NCBI GenBank assembly: GCA_018434245.1
Contig: JAHDPQ010000139.1
Location: forward strand, 1-34,409
Reading direction: 5' to 3'
Length of the DNA: 34,409 nucleotides
DNA from: Oscillospiraceae bacterium
Lineage (GTDB): Bacteria; Bacillota; Clostridia; Oscillospirales; Ruminococcaceae
Shown here: positions 1-7,793 of the stretch, one piece after another
Layout of the letters: each line of letters begins with the position of its first letter
Position numbering within the stretch: the stretch's first letter is position 1
Notes under the pieces: generated by a model
What the model saw: only the letters and a program-made list of their open reading frames with translations
Told to the model about the DNA's origin: nothing
Database searches by the model: none
Program-made: the position numbers and the translations under genes

Positions 1-72
1 AACGCCAGCGCCTTTTCCCAGTCGGCCAAGGAGAAAATTGAACAGGCTGGCGGAAAGGCCGAGGTGATTCAA
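1..72 (+). CDS. rplO: Ribosomal protein L15, C-terminal end (5' truncated)
   Basis: The first 23 codons read NASAFSQSAKEKIEQAGGKA followed by E-V-I, which is the typical C-terminal tail of bacterial L15, a protein of the large ribosomal subunit that binds 23S rRNA. Its place directly before secY is the standard spc-operon order. The gene starts outside the window. In the family the protein would be expected to stop right after the final isoleucine, but the next codon (70-72) is CAA and the frame runs straight into secY without a stop. The end given here is therefore the expected end, not a seen stop. Either L15 is read into SecY, or there is a TAA-to-CAA change that is real or a sequence error. 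Confidence 0.85.
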
Positions 73-1362
73 GTGTTTGAGACGATTCGCAACGCGTGGA
101 AGCTTGCCGAGCTTCGCAAGAAGATCCTCTTCACCCTGCTGATCATCTTCATTTTCCGTGTCGGTGCTGCCATTCCGGTGCCTTTCATGATTCCCGAGAA
201 TCTGATCAATGTCACCGGTTCGGGACTGTTTGAATACTTCGACATCTTCACCGGCGGCGCCTTTTCTCAAGCAACCCTGTTCGCCATGAGCATTTCACCC
301 TATATCACTGCCTCCATTATCCTGCAGCTGTTGCAGGTGGCTATCCCCGCCCTGGAGCGGCTGGCCAAAGAAGGGGAGGCCGGTCAGAAGAAGCTGGCCA
401 AGATTTCAAGATATGTTACCTTGGGTCTTGCGCTGCTCCAGTCTACAGCCTACTACCTGATGCACCGTTCCAACGGCGCTGTCAAGTACACCACCGGAGC
501 TTCCGGTGCACTGGCGGGTCTGGTCATCGTCCTGTCCTTTACGGCAGGAGCCATGCTGATTATCTGGTTGGGTGAAAGCGTAGACAAAAAGGGAATTGGC
601 AACGGTATTTCCATGATTCTGTTTGCCGGTATCGTTTCCCGGGGCCCCCGTGCCGTTCTGATGCTTTGGGAAATGCTCAAAGCAGGCTACTTGGCCCAGC
701 AGTACCAGTACTTTGTCATGGTACCCGCCATCATTCTCCTCTTCCTTGTGCTGATCTTCCTCATCGTCCTGATGACCAACGCCGAGCGCCGGATTCCTAT
801 CCAGTACTCCAAGCGGGTGGTTGGCCGGAAGATGTATGGCGGCCAGAGCAGCTATATTCCCATTAAGGTGACCATGTCCGGCGTTATGCCCATCATCTTT
901 GCAGGTGCGCTGCTCAGCATCCCCAGCATGATTAAAACCTTTGGCAACATCACCAGCGGTTGGGGCGCAAGAATTTTGTCGTGGTTTGAATACACCCATC
1001 CTTTTTACGCCATTCTCTATCTGCTGCTGATCATTGCCTTTAACTACTTTTATGTTGCCATCCAGTACAATCCCATTCAGATGGCCAACGACCTGCGCAA
1101 GAACAACGGAGCCATTCCCGGCATTCGGCCCGGAAAACCCACCGCCGACTTTATTGCCAAGGTGATTTCTAAAATTACTCTGATTGGTGCTTTGTTTATT
1201 GCGTTTGTGGCTATTCTGCCCATTCTGCTGGGTGCGGTCGCCAGACTGCCCATTGCTCTGGGTGGAACCTCCATCATCATCCTTGTCGGTGTGGCTCTGG
1301 ACACGGTCCGCGCACTGGAAAGCCAGATGATGATGCGCCACTACAAGGGTTTCCTTGAATAG
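73..1362 (+). CDS. secY: Preprotein translocase subunit SecY
   Basis: SecY is the ten-helix channel protein of the SecYEG complex that exports and inserts proteins across the cytoplasmic membrane. The 429-residue product begins MFETIRNAWK, the usual Firmicutes start, and contains the conserved cytoplasmic loop RRIPIQYSKRVVGRKMYGGQ and many hydrophobic helices. I start it at the GTG at 73 because GAGGTGAT at 61-68 is an exact match to the Shine-Dalgarno sequence at proper spacing. The in-frame GTG at 64 lies inside that site and is less likely. The ribosome binding site sits within the last codons of L15, so the two genes are translationally linked. It is followed 15 bases later by adk, the usual Clostridia order. 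Confidence 0.96.
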   Translation: MFETIRNAWKLAELRKKILFTLLIIFIFRVGAAIPVPFMIPENLINVTGSGLFEYFDIFTGGAFSQATLFAMSISPYITASIILQLLQVAIPALERLAKEGEAGQKKLAKISRYVTLGLALLQSTAYYLMHRSNGAVKYTTGASGALAGLVIVLSFTAGAMLIIWLGESVDKKGIGNGISMILFAGIVSRGPRAVLMLWEMLKAGYLAQQYQYFVMVPAIILLFLVLIFLIVLMTNAERRIPIQYSKRVVGRKMYGGQSSYIPIKVTMSGVMPIIFAGALLSIPSMIKTFGNITSGWGARILSWFEYTHPFYAILYLLLIIAFNYFYVAIQYNPIQMANDLRKNNGAIPGIRPGKPTADFIAKVISKITLIGALFIAFVAILPILLGAVARLPIALGGTSIIILVGVALDTVRALESQMMMRHYKGFLE

Positions 1363-1377
1363 AGGGAGGTTGACACC

Positions 1378-2010
1378 GTGAAGCTGATTTTCCTAGGAGC
1401 GCCGGGCGCCGGAAAGGGCACGCAGGCGGAAATCGTCTGCAAGCTCCTTTCAGTACCGGCTATCAGTACCGGCAGCATCATCCGAGATGCCATGAAGAGC
1501 GGTACCGAGGCAGGACTTGCCGCCAAGGAGTACGTGGAAGCGGGAAACCTGGTACCCGATGAAATGGTCATCAAGATGCTTCAGGACAGAATTGCTCTGC
1601 CCGACTGCAAAAATGGTTATATTCTGGATGGTTTTCCCCGCAATCTCTCGCAGGCTCAGGCTCTGGACCGCATGGGCGTCATCATCGATATGGTGGTGGA
1701 CATCGAAGTGCCCGACGACATCATTCTGGAACGGCTGGCCGGCCGCAGAATGTGCGGAAAATGCGGTGCCGGCTACCATATCACCCACAAGCCCTCCGCC
1801 AAGGGGGAGAAGTGCGAACTGTGTGGCGGCCCACTGATCACCCGGGAGGATGATACCCCTCAGGTGATCCGGGATAGACTGAAGGTTTATCACGACCAGA
1901 CCGAGCCGTTAAAAGACCACTATCACGCTGCCGGAAAGCTGGCAGTGGTGGCAGGCACCGGCGACATCGGCGACATCACCAAAATGGTGATGGCCGTGCT
2001 CGAGGCATAG
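1378..2010 (+). CDS. adk: Adenylate kinase, long form with zinc-type LID
   Basis: Adenylate kinase interconverts ATP + AMP and two ADP in the cytoplasm. The 210-residue protein has the P-loop GAPGAGKGT at residues 7-15, the AMP-binding and core motif DGFPRN around residue 84, and a LID domain in which C126, C129, C146 and C149 form the four-cysteine zinc site typical of Gram-positive long-form enzymes. The GTG start is preceded by GAGGGAGGT at good spacing. The gene sits between secY and map as in most Firmicutes and is surely co-transcribed with them. Nothing is unusual. Confidence 0.97.
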   Translation: MKLIFLGAPGAGKGTQAEIVCKLLSVPAISTGSIIRDAMKSGTEAGLAAKEYVEAGNLVPDEMVIKMLQDRIALPDCKNGYILDGFPRNLSQAQALDRMGVIIDMVVDIEVPDDIILERLAGRRMCGKCGAGYHITHKPSAKGEKCELCGGPLITREDDTPQVIRDRLKVYHDQTEPLKDHYHAAGKLAVVAGTGDIGDITKMVMAVLEA

Positions 2011-2014
2011 GCGC

Positions 2015-2761
2015 ATGATTGTGCTTAAAAATAGCTCCGAGTTGGCGCTGATGCGCATAGCCGGCCGCATTTCGGCCCAAGCTCTTCAGGTGGGGGGCGA
2101 AATGGTCCGCCCGGGAGTGACAACGAGGCAGATCAACCAAAAGATTCATAACTTCATTCTAAGTCAAGACGCTATTCCCTCTTTTTTGGGGTATGGAGGA
2201 TTCCCGGCCAGCGCCTGTATTTCCGTCAACGACACCGTCATCCACGGTATTCCCGGAGATGAGGTCATTGAGGAAGGCGACATCGTCTCCATTGACGTAG
2301 GGGCAGTGTACAAGGGATTCCATGGCGATAACGCAGCCACCTTTCCCGCCGGAAAGATTTCCCCCGAAGCGCAGAAGCTACTGGACGCCACTCGGGAGAG
2401 TCTTTACAAAGGCATCGAAGCCGCGGTAAACGGCAACCGGGTGGGGGATATTTCCGCAGCGGTTGAGCGCAGCATCGAGCCCTACGGTTTTGGAATCGTT
2501 CGCAAGTTTGTGGGCCACGGTGTGGGCAAAGAGATGCACGAATCCCCCGAGGTTCCCAACTACGGCGTTCCGGGCAGAGGTCCAAGGCTTGCAGTGGGAA
2601 TGACCATTGCCATCGAGCCCATGATTAATCTGGGCACCCACGACGTTAAAATTCTATCCGACGGCTGGACCGTAAAAACAGCGGACAACAGCCTTTCCGC
2701 CCACTTCGAACACTCGGTGGCCATTACCGAAAACGGCCCCGTCATCCTCACAAAGCTATGA
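2015..2761 (+). CDS. map: Methionine aminopeptidase type I
   Basis: This cytoplasmic metalloenzyme removes the N-terminal methionine from new proteins. The 248-residue length is standard for type Ia. The metal and catalytic residues are visible as H77, D94, D105, H168, E201 and E232, matching the E. coli set of H79, D97, D108, H171, E204 and E235 with a small shift. The ATG lies only 4 bases after the adk stop, with a GAGG in the adk end as a modest ribosome binding site, so translation is probably coupled. Its stop overlaps an ATG for the following KOW protein frame, but a better start for that gene lies 9 bases downstream. Confidence 0.97.
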   Translation: MIVLKNSSELALMRIAGRISAQALQVGGEMVRPGVTTRQINQKIHNFILSQDAIPSFLGYGGFPASACISVNDTVIHGIPGDEVIEEGDIVSIDVGAVYKGFHGDNAATFPAGKISPEAQKLLDATRESLYKGIEAAVNGNRVGDISAAVERSIEPYGFGIVRKFVGHGVGKEMHESPEVPNYGVPGRGPRLAVGMTIAIEPMINLGTHDVKILSDGWTVKTADNSLSAHFEHSVAITENGPVILTKL

Positions 2762-2769
2762 GGTGGGAG

Positions 2770-3051
2770 ATGTTTGAACCGGGCAGAGTGGTCTTTTGTA
2801 TCGCAGGACATGACAAGGGCAGATTTTACGCAGTGGTAAAATGGCAGGGGGAAAGGGTGCTGATTGCTGACGGCAAAGCCAGAAAACTGGAAGCGCCCAA
2901 GGCAAAGAACCCCATTCACCTAAAGAAAACCAACCATATCCTAGACCTTTCACAGGTTGTAACCAACAAAAAGCTCCGATTAGCCCTGGCTCCTTTCAAT
3001 GCAAAGGTAACGGCGGCAATCGAAACAGAGGGAGGAGACAGGCTTGTCTAA
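2770..3051 (+). CDS. KOW-domain RNA-binding protein (L14e-like)
   Basis: A 93-residue protein starting [20 protein letters not shown], a KOW-type SH3 barrel related to archaeal/eukaryotic L14e. In Clostridia a gene of this kind commonly sits between map and infA and is annotated as a KOW domain-containing RNA-binding protein; its exact role on the ribosome or in translation is not established to my knowledge. The start at 2770 is chosen because GAGGTG lies directly upstream; an ATG at 2758 overlapping the map stop would add four residues. The 3' end overlaps the infA start by 8 bases, indicating translational coupling. The lysine-rich stretch after residue 40 fits nucleic-acid binding. Confidence 0.85.
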   Translation: MFEPGRVVFCIAGHDKGRFYAVVKWQGERVLIADGKARKLEAPKAKNPIHLKKTNHILDLSQVVTNKKLRLALAPFNAKVTAAIETEGGDRLV

Positions 3052-3262
3052 GGCAGATGTTATTGAAGTAGAAGGCAAAGTGATTGAAAAGCTGCCCAAC
3101 GCGCAGTTCCAGGTGGAGCTGGAAAATGGACATATAATCCTTGCCCACATCTCGGGCAAGCTGCGCATGAATTTTATCCGGATTCTACCCGGCGATAAGG
3201 TTACGGTGGAAATTTCCCCCTACGACCTGACCAAGGGGCGCATCACCTGGCGCTCCAAGTAG
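3044..3262 (+). CDS. infA: Translation initiation factor IF-1
   Basis: IF-1 is a 72-residue OB-fold protein that occupies the ribosomal A site during initiation. The sequence [20 protein letters not shown] and the ending KGRITWRSK are characteristic. It starts with TTG at 3044, preceded by GGAGGAGA at good spacing, and this start overlaps the end of the KOW gene by 8 bases. A non-ATG start on infA may tune its level; IF-1 itself helps discriminate start codons, although feedback control through it is only a thought here. It is followed by a repeat-bearing 131-base gap before rpmJ. Confidence 0.97.
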   Translation: MSKADVIEVEGKVIEKLPNAQFQVELENGHIILAHISGKLRMNFIRILPGDKVTVEISPYDLTKGRITWRSK

Positions 3263-3317
3263 CAATTGAAGTGTGTCTGCAGGGTTTGGGCTTCCAAACA
3301 GGCAAACACCCTAGCAA

Positions 3318-3375
3318 CTGGTAGTTGGTAGTTGGCGCCAAGACCAATAGCCAGCCACCAAGAACCAACAACCAG
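3318..3375 (+). repeat. Heptamer-type inverted repeat between infA and rpmJ
   Basis: TAGTTGG occurs twice in tandem at 3322-3335. The 3' side holds degenerate seven-base units (ACCAATA, GCCAGCC, ACCAAGA, ACCAACA, ACCAGAA) from 3344. The outer arm at 3318-3328 pairs with 3365-3375 with one mismatch, and the palindrome TTGGCGCCAA sits at 3332-3341, so the RNA could fold into a long hairpin just before the rpmJ ribosome binding site. Related ACCAGTA-like units recur in the rpmJ-rpsM gap at about 3556-3572. It looks like short tandemly repeated repetitive DNA; a role in mRNA processing or attenuation is possible but unproven. Confidence 0.6.
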
Positions 3376-3393
3376 AAAAATGGAGGTAATCAA

Positions 3394-3507
3394 ATGAAAG
3401 TGAGGCCTTCCGTTAAGCCGATTTGCGAAAAATGCAAAATCATCAAGCGCAAGGGAAGAATCATGGTTATTTGCGAAAACCCCAAGCATAAGCAGCGCCA
3501 AGGCTAA
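3394..3507 (+). CDS. rpmJ: Ribosomal protein L36
   Basis: A 37-residue protein beginning [15 protein letters not shown], the whole length of a classical zinc-containing L36. Cysteines at 11, 14 and 27 and the histidine at 32 form the C-C-C-H zinc site of the C+ form. The ATG at 3394 is preceded by TGGAGGTAAT. A longer open frame runs upstream from a TTG at 3325, but that part is the repeat DNA and is not coding. It lies in the standard infA-rpmJ-rpsM order. Confidence 0.97.
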   Translation: MKVRPSVKPICEKCKIIKRKGRIMVICENPKHKQRQG

Positions 3508-3590
3508 TGACTAACAAGAACCGGCGGCCGGCGCAAAGTATTTGTGTTGCCGCCAATCAACCAGTAACTATCTGGAGGTGTATGTAAAGA

Positions 3591-3959
3591 ATGGCTCGTA
3601 TCGCTGGTGTCGACCTGCCTAACCAGAAACGGGTGGAAGTAGGCCTGACCTATATCTTTGGAATCGGCCATACAACCGCCAAGCAGATTCTGGCCCGGAC
3701 CGGCGTCAACCCCGACATCCGGGTAAAAGACCTGACAGAAGATGATATCGCCAAGCTCCGCAACGACATTGATGAAAATTGCAGAGTAGAAGGCGACCTG
3801 CGGCGCGAAACCGCGCTGAACATCAAGCGGCTGATTGAAATCGGCAGCTATCGGGGTGTACGCCACCGCAAGGGCCTTCCTGTGCGGGGTCAGCGTTCCA
3901 AGACCAATGCCAGAACTCGCAAGGGACCCAAGAAAACTATGGCTAACAAGAAGAAATAA
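3591..3959 (+). CDS. rpsM: Ribosomal protein S13
   Basis: A 122-residue small-subunit protein starting [20 protein letters not shown] with the [11 protein letters not shown] helix-hairpin segment and a lysine-rich tail ([11 protein letters not shown]) that contacts the P-site tRNA in the family. CTGGAGGTG 13 bases before the ATG serves as ribosome binding site. It opens the alpha-operon gene order rpsM-rpsK-rpsD-rpoA-rplQ. Nothing unusual. Confidence 0.97.
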   Translation: MARIAGVDLPNQKRVEVGLTYIFGIGHTTAKQILARTGVNPDIRVKDLTEDDIAKLRNDIDENCRVEGDLRRETALNIKRLIEIGSYRGVRHRKGLPVRGQRSKTNARTRKGPKKTMANKKK

Positions 3960-3980
3960 CAGGGGAGGGAAAGCTTAGAA

Positions 3981-4376
3981 ATGGCAAAAGCGCCTAAGAG
4001 GACGGTGCGTCGTCGCCGCGAAAGAAAAAATATCGAACGGGGTGCGGCTCACATCCAGTCCAGTTTCAATAACACTATTGTCACCATTACCGATACAAAA
4101 GGCAACGCCCTTTCCTGGGCCAGTGCCGGTGGGCTTGGCTTTCGGGGCAGCCGCAAGAGCACTCCCTTTGCTGCTCAAACCGCTGCAGAAACCGCTGCCA
4201 AAGCAGCCATGGAGCATGGTCTGAAAAGCGTAGAGGTATTCGTCAAAGGGCCCGGTTCTGGTCGGGAAGCTGCAATTCGCGCGCTTCAAGGTGCGGGGCT
4301 TGAGGTTAACATGATCAAAGACGTTACCCCTATTCCCCACAACGGATGCCGCCCGCCCAAGAGACGGCGGGTATAA
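3981..4376 (+). CDS. rpsK: Ribosomal protein S11
   Basis: A 131-residue protein with the S11 core motifs [16 protein letters not shown] near residue 22 and [14 protein letters not shown] near residue 90, and the conserved C-terminal [13 protein letters not shown]. It sits on the platform of the small subunit near the mRNA exit. The ATG follows GGGGAGGG at acceptable spacing, 21 bases after rpsM, so the two are co-transcribed. Confidence 0.97.
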   Translation: MAKAPKRTVRRRRERKNIERGAAHIQSSFNNTIVTITDTKGNALSWASAGGLGFRGSRKSTPFAAQTAAETAAKAAMEHGLKSVEVFVKGPGSGREAAIRALQGAGLEVNMIKDVTPIPHNGCRPPKRRRV

Positions 4377-4395
4377 CAGGAGGTGAAATAACCGT

Positions 4396-4989
4396 ATGGC
4401 AGTCAGCAGAGATCCTGTTTTGAAAAAGTGCAGGAATTTAGACATTTCTCCCGGCGTGATGGGTTATGCCAAGGAAACCATCCGGGATCCCAAGCGTAAC
4501 GCTCGCCGCTCTAAGGCCAGTGAGTATGCTTTGCAGCTGAAAGAAAAGCAGAAGGCCAAGTTTATCTACGGCGTGCTGGAAAAGCAGTTCCGCCTGACCT
4601 TTAAACAGGCTGAGCGGATGCAGGGCCAGGCCGGTGAAAACCTGCTTTCCCTGTTGGAGCGCCGCCTGGACAACGTTGCCTTCCAGATGGGATTTGGCGA
4701 AACACGGCGTCAGGCACGGCAGATTGTGAGCCATGGCCATATTTTGGTAAACGGTCGCCGGGTGGATATCCCCTCCTTCCGGGTAAAGGCAGGAGATGTG
4801 GTTTCTGTGAAGCAGAAGAGCCGCCAGTCCGAGCTGTTTAAGGGCTTTGCCGAAAACCCCCATGGGTTTCCCGCTTGGATTTCCGGCAGTACCGCCGCCT
4901 TTGAAGGCAAAATCGAGCGTCTTCCCGTGCGCGAAGATATCGATATTCCCGTAAACGAAACCCTTATCGTCGAGCTTTACAGCAAATAA
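4396..4989 (+). CDS. rpsD: Ribosomal protein S4
   Basis: A 197-residue S4, an early 16S rRNA-binding assembly protein. The S4 RNA-binding domain is visible as [20 protein letters not shown], followed by [20 protein letters not shown]. Only one cysteine (C12) is present near the N terminus, so the four-cysteine zinc site found in some S4 proteins is absent; this is common in bacteria. AGGAGGTGA precedes the ATG. In E. coli, S4 represses translation of its own operon by binding a pseudoknot; the structured segment just downstream, before rpoA, makes a comparable control thinkable here but is not evidence for it. Confidence 0.97.
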   Translation: MAVSRDPVLKKCRNLDISPGVMGYAKETIRDPKRNARRSKASEYALQLKEKQKAKFIYGVLEKQFRLTFKQAERMQGQAGENLLSLLERRLDNVAFQMGFGETRRQARQIVSHGHILVNGRRVDIPSFRVKAGDVVSVKQKSRQSELFKGFAENPHGFPAWISGSTAAFEGKIERLPVREDIDIPVNETLIVELYSK

Positions 4990-5007
4990 TGTTGAGCTGC
5001 GCCGATT

Positions 5008-5096
5008 CCCAAAGGGGTTTGACCTTTGGGCAAACCCCTCAATCAGCATGGGAACGAACACAGGGCGCGTTTTCATCTGCGCCCGTACAAGGAGGG
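5008..5096 (+). promoter_or_regulatory. Structured rpoA leader with competing hairpins
   Basis: Three base-paired elements lie between rpsD and rpoA. CCCAAAGG (5008-5015) can pair with CCTTTGGG (5023-5030). AGGGGTTTG (5013-5021) can pair with CAAACCCCT (5031-5039). These two overlap and are either mutually exclusive or, if the first is shortened, arranged as an H-type pseudoknot. A third hairpin pairs GGGCGC (5063-5068) with GCGCCC (5079-5084), ending 4 bases before the AAGGAGGG ribosome binding site of rpoA. The layout suggests processing or translational control of rpoA inside the operon. No U-run follows, so a simple terminator is unlikely. Confidence 0.5.
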
Positions 5097-5103
5097 TTTT
5101 TAT

Positions 5104-6060
5104 TTGGTTAAAATTATCGAACCGAAAATCGAAACTGCGGAGCTGAGACCCGACGGCACCTATGGCCGCTTTATTGGCGAGCCTTTGGACAGAGGATTTG
5201 GTACGACATTGGGGAATAGCCTCCGTCGCGTTTTGCTCTCCTCGCTTCCCGGCGTGGCAGTTATCTCCGTGAAAATAGACGGCATTCAGCACGAATTTTC
5301 TACCATCCCCGGTGTCAAGGAAGATGTGACCGAGATCATCCTCAACATCAAGGGGTTAACCGCCAAGCTCTACACCGACGAAGCAAAAACGGTGCGGATT
5401 GCGGCGGAGGGTCCGTGCGAGGTAACAGCTGGTTCTATTGAGGCGGATTCCGATATCGAGATTCTTAACCCTTCCATGCACATCGCTACTTTGGGAGCAG
5501 ATGCCAAGCTCTCCATGGAGATCACCCTCAAAAAGGGGCAGGGCTATGTCTCGGCGGAACGCAACAAGCACACTGAACTGGAAAAAGCACCCATTGGCAC
5601 CATTCCGGTGGATAGCATTTATACCCCGGTACTCAAGGTGAACTATTGGGTGGAAAACACCCGCGTGGAACAGATAACCGACTATGATAAGCTCACGCTG
5701 GAAGTCTGGACCGACGGAACCATATCCGCGAAGGAAGCCGTCAGCCTGGCTGCCAAGATCCTCAATCGACAGCTCAACCATTTTGTTGATCTTTCCGACG
5801 AAATGAGCTCTGCTGAGATTTTGGAGCAGAAAGAGGAGTCCGGCAAGGAGAAAGCTCTTGAGATGACCATTGAGGAGCTTGACTTATCTGTTCGCGCATT
5901 CAACTGCCTCAAGCGCGCGGGCATCAACACAGTGCAGGATCTGATCACCAAATCCCCCGAGGAAATGATGAAGGTCCGGAATCTGGGCAAAAAATCCCTG
6001 GAGGAAGTTGTGACAAAGTTGGCATCGCTCAACTTTACCCTTGCTTCCGATGAGGACTAA
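5104..6060 (+). CDS. rpoA: RNA polymerase alpha subunit
   Basis: A 318-residue alpha subunit, the platform for assembly of core RNA polymerase. The N-terminal dimerisation domain shows [20 protein letters not shown] and LSSLPGVAV; the C-terminal domain, with its helix-hairpin-helix DNA- and activator-contacting surface, reads [17 protein letters not shown] and [13 protein letters not shown] start at the TTG at 5104 because AAGGAGGG lies about 7 bases upstream and because the protein then starts near the family start. The open frame extends to an ATG at 5026, but that extension is the hairpin leader and is unlike RpoA. The gene is inside the alpha operon, 33 bases before rplQ. Confidence 0.97.
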   Translation: MVKIIEPKIETAELRPDGTYGRFIGEPLDRGFGTTLGNSLRRVLLSSLPGVAVISVKIDGIQHEFSTIPGVKEDVTEIILNIKGLTAKLYTDEAKTVRIAAEGPCEVTAGSIEADSDIEILNPSMHIATLGADAKLSMEITLKKGQGYVSAERNKHTELEKAPIGTIPVDSIYTPVLKVNYWVENTRVEQITDYDKLTLEVWTDGTISAKEAVSLAAKILNRQLNHFVDLSDEMSSAEILEQKEESGKEKALEMTIEELDLSVRAFNCLKRAGINTVQDLITKSPEEMMKVRNLGKKSLEEVVTKLASLNFTLASDED

Positions 6061-6093
6061 CCGCGCAACAACAGATAAAGGAGTGAACAATTC

Positions 6094-6435
6094 ATGCCAG
6101 GCTCCAGAAAGCTCGGCCGGCCCAGCGACCACAGAAAGGCCATGCTGCGCGCTATGGTGACCTTCCTGCTGGAAAAGGGCAGGATCGAAACCACCGTGAC
6201 CAGGGCCAAGGAAGTGCGGTCCATGACCGAGAAAATGATAACAGTGGCAAAGCGCGACGATCTCCACTCCAAGCGCCAAGTCCTCTCCTTTGTAACCAAG
6301 GAGGACGTGGTGAAAAAGCTCTTCGATGAGATCGCCCCCAAATATAAAGAGCGCAACGGCGGGTATACCCGCATTATCCGCACCGGTCCCCGCAGGGGAG
6401 ACGCCGCGGAAATGGCTATCATTGAGCTTGTATAA
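6094..6435 (+). CDS. rplQ: Ribosomal protein L17
   Basis: A 113-residue L17, the last gene of the alpha operon, starting [20 protein letters not shown] after the initiator methionine and ending in the short bacterial form with [21 protein letters not shown]17 surrounds the peptide exit tunnel. AAGGAGTGA precedes the ATG. It is followed within 10 bases by a strong intrinsic terminator, which ends the ribosomal protein transcript. Confidence 0.97.
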   Translation: MPGSRKLGRPSDHRKAMLRAMVTFLLEKGRIETTVTRAKEVRSMTEKMITVAKRDDLHSKRQVLSFVTKEDVVKKLFDEIAPKYKERNGGYTRIIRTGPRRGDAAEMAIIELV

Positions 6436-6443
6436 CCAAACCG

Positions 6444-6476
6444 CAACCCGCCGGAATTGTCCGGCGGGTTGTTTTG
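6444..6476 (+). terminator. Intrinsic terminator of the spc/alpha operon
   Basis: A perfect 12-bp stem, CAACCCGCCGGA at 6444-6455 with its complement at 6460-6471, a 4-base loop and a following TTTT. It lies directly after rplQ. Confidence 0.93.
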
Positions 6477-6647
6477 CACCGTGGTAAGCAGGTAGGGATG
6501 AAGGACTCCATCCCAGTCCCCCACCTACCGCAGGAGTAAAGGGGGCTGACTTAAATCGGGGTACCTTGCCAATAGTGGGGGAGGTTACGGGGATGCGGAA
6601 CTCACCCAAATCACGGAAAAGCCCTGCCGCATCTGCTTTTCCCTTTA
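6477..6647. other. Intergenic region with inverted repeats, no gene seen
   Basis: No credible coding frame is seen on either strand. It contains a small hairpin, GGGATG (6495-6500) with CATCCC (6509-6514), bracketed by GGTA/TACC, and a longer-range pair, GATGCGG (6593-6599) with CCGCATC (6627-6633). These could be a small RNA or a backup terminator; nothing matches a riboswitch that I recognise. Confidence 0.35.
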
Positions 6648-6676
6648 TTGACAAGGACATAATTAGCAGATATAAT
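6648..6676 (+). promoter_or_regulatory. Consensus sigma-A promoter for the CheW-CZB gene
   Basis: TTGACA at 6648-6653 and TATAAT at 6671-6676 with a 17-base spacer, a full match to the housekeeping consensus. Transcription would start near 6683, about 45 bases before the ATG of the next gene. Confidence 0.92.
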
Positions 6677-6728
6677 AAAATAGTATTCTTGTCTATCGGG
6701 CCACTACATACTATTTGAGGTAATATTT

Positions 6729-7574
6729 ATGGAATATATGCAGCAGGATAAGCAGGCAAAGATGGAAGAGTTGCCCCATCTGGTCTTTAAGGTGCAGGAC
6801 AACTACTACGCTATCGACAGCAAACATATCTCCTCCATTATGCAGTACCAGGGCAGTGAAAAGCTGCCCAATTCGTCTCCGGAAATGGTGGGGATCGTTA
6901 TCTTCCGGGAAAAAGCGGCTCCTATTATCGATATCCGTTCGGTATTCCGCCTGCCCACCTTGGATGAGGAGTATCAGGAATTTGTGGAGATGCTCACTCA
7001 GCGCAGCGCCGACCACATCCACTGGGTCAACGAACTGGAGCGGAGCATAGAGACGGGAGAAGAATTTAAGTTGACCACTGATCCCCACCAATGCGCCTTT
7101 GGTCGTTGGTATGATAATTATCACACCGACAACCACAGCATCATGTTCCACCTGCGCAAAATCCGCGATCCCCACGAGAAGCTGCATCAGGCGGCGGTGG
7201 ATATGCTCCACTGCAAAGAGGCCCACCGCAACCAGGATCAGCAGGAAGAATGCCAGCAAAACGTCATGGGGCAGCTAAAGGGAAAATACATGCCTACAGT
7301 GCTGGGCCTGCTGGAAGAAGCTAAGGAGATTTTTAAGACCACCTACAAAGAAATGGTAATCATGATCGGAGAAGAAAACCCGGTAGGCCTGATGGTGGAC
7401 GAGGTGATTGCCGTTGAGTATCTGGAACAGGGAGACACCCTGGACGCTCTGGGCAGCAACCGCAACGAGCTGCTGACTCGCACCATGCGCAGCAAGCGGG
7501 ATTCCAGCATCATCTACCTGCTGGATGAACAAAAGCTGCTGCGAAAGTATCATTACGCACAGGAATATGCCTAA
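6729..7574 (+). CDS. CheW domain with inserted zinc-binding CZB domain
   Basis: A 281-residue soluble protein. Residues about 15-85 and 195-275 form the two halves of a CheW-like SH3 adaptor fold (VGIVIFREKAAPIIDIR in the first half, GEENPVGLMVDEVIAVEYL in the second). Between them lies a CZB (chemoreceptor zinc-binding) four-helix domain with the family motif CAFGRWY; the expected zinc ligands are H98, C122, H149 and H153. CheW links receptors to the kinase CheA, and CZB domains sense zinc, and in known examples hypochlorous acid, through the zinc-bound cysteine. No CheA, receptor or flagellar gene is nearby, so its partner must be elsewhere or it may serve a non-chemotaxis kinase. It has its own perfect promoter and terminator. 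TGAGGTAAT precedes the ATG. Confidence 0.85.
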   Translation: MEYMQQDKQAKMEELPHLVFKVQDNYYAIDSKHISSIMQYQGSEKLPNSSPEMVGIVIFREKAAPIIDIRSVFRLPTLDEEYQEFVEMLTQRSADHIHWVNELERSIETGEEFKLTTDPHQCAFGRWYDNYHTDNHSIMFHLRKIRDPHEKLHQAAVDMLHCKEAHRNQDQQEECQQNVMGQLKGKYMPTVLGLLEEAKEIFKTTYKEMVIMIGEENPVGLMVDEVIAVEYLEQGDTLDALGSNRNELLTRTMRSKRDSSIIYLLDEQKLLRKYHYAQEYA

Positions 7575-7612
7575 TCCCCTTTTGAACCTTTGGCGCACCT
7601 TGATACCGAAAC

Positions 7613-7654
7613 AAAAGTGTCCTTCCCAAAAAAGCCGGAAGGACACTTTTTATA
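7613..7654 (+). terminator. Intrinsic terminator after the CheW-CZB gene
   Basis: A 14-bp stem, AAAAGTGTCCTTCC at 7613-7626 paired with 7637-7650, a 10-base loop and a T-run. The A-tract on the 5' side could allow it to work in both directions. Confidence 0.92.
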
Positions 7655-7793
7655 TGATTCTTATCTTCAGCAAGAGCAGGATGGAGCAGGGCAGTTGCAT
7701 GGCCTGGGCCGCCTGTATCAAAGCAGAATTTTGATGCACCTATTGATAGAAAGATGATTTCCCATGTGGTCACTTCACGATGGAGGAATGAAT

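Noticed and set aside
64-72. SecY start at the GTG at 64
   Set aside because: This codon is part of the Shine-Dalgarno sequence for the GTG at 73, which gives the family's usual N terminus.
406-1341. Long minus-strand open frame (311 codons) opposite secY
   Set aside because: It is the antisense shadow of a certain gene; it has repetitive His/Gln/Asn composition, no ribosome binding site and no family likeness.
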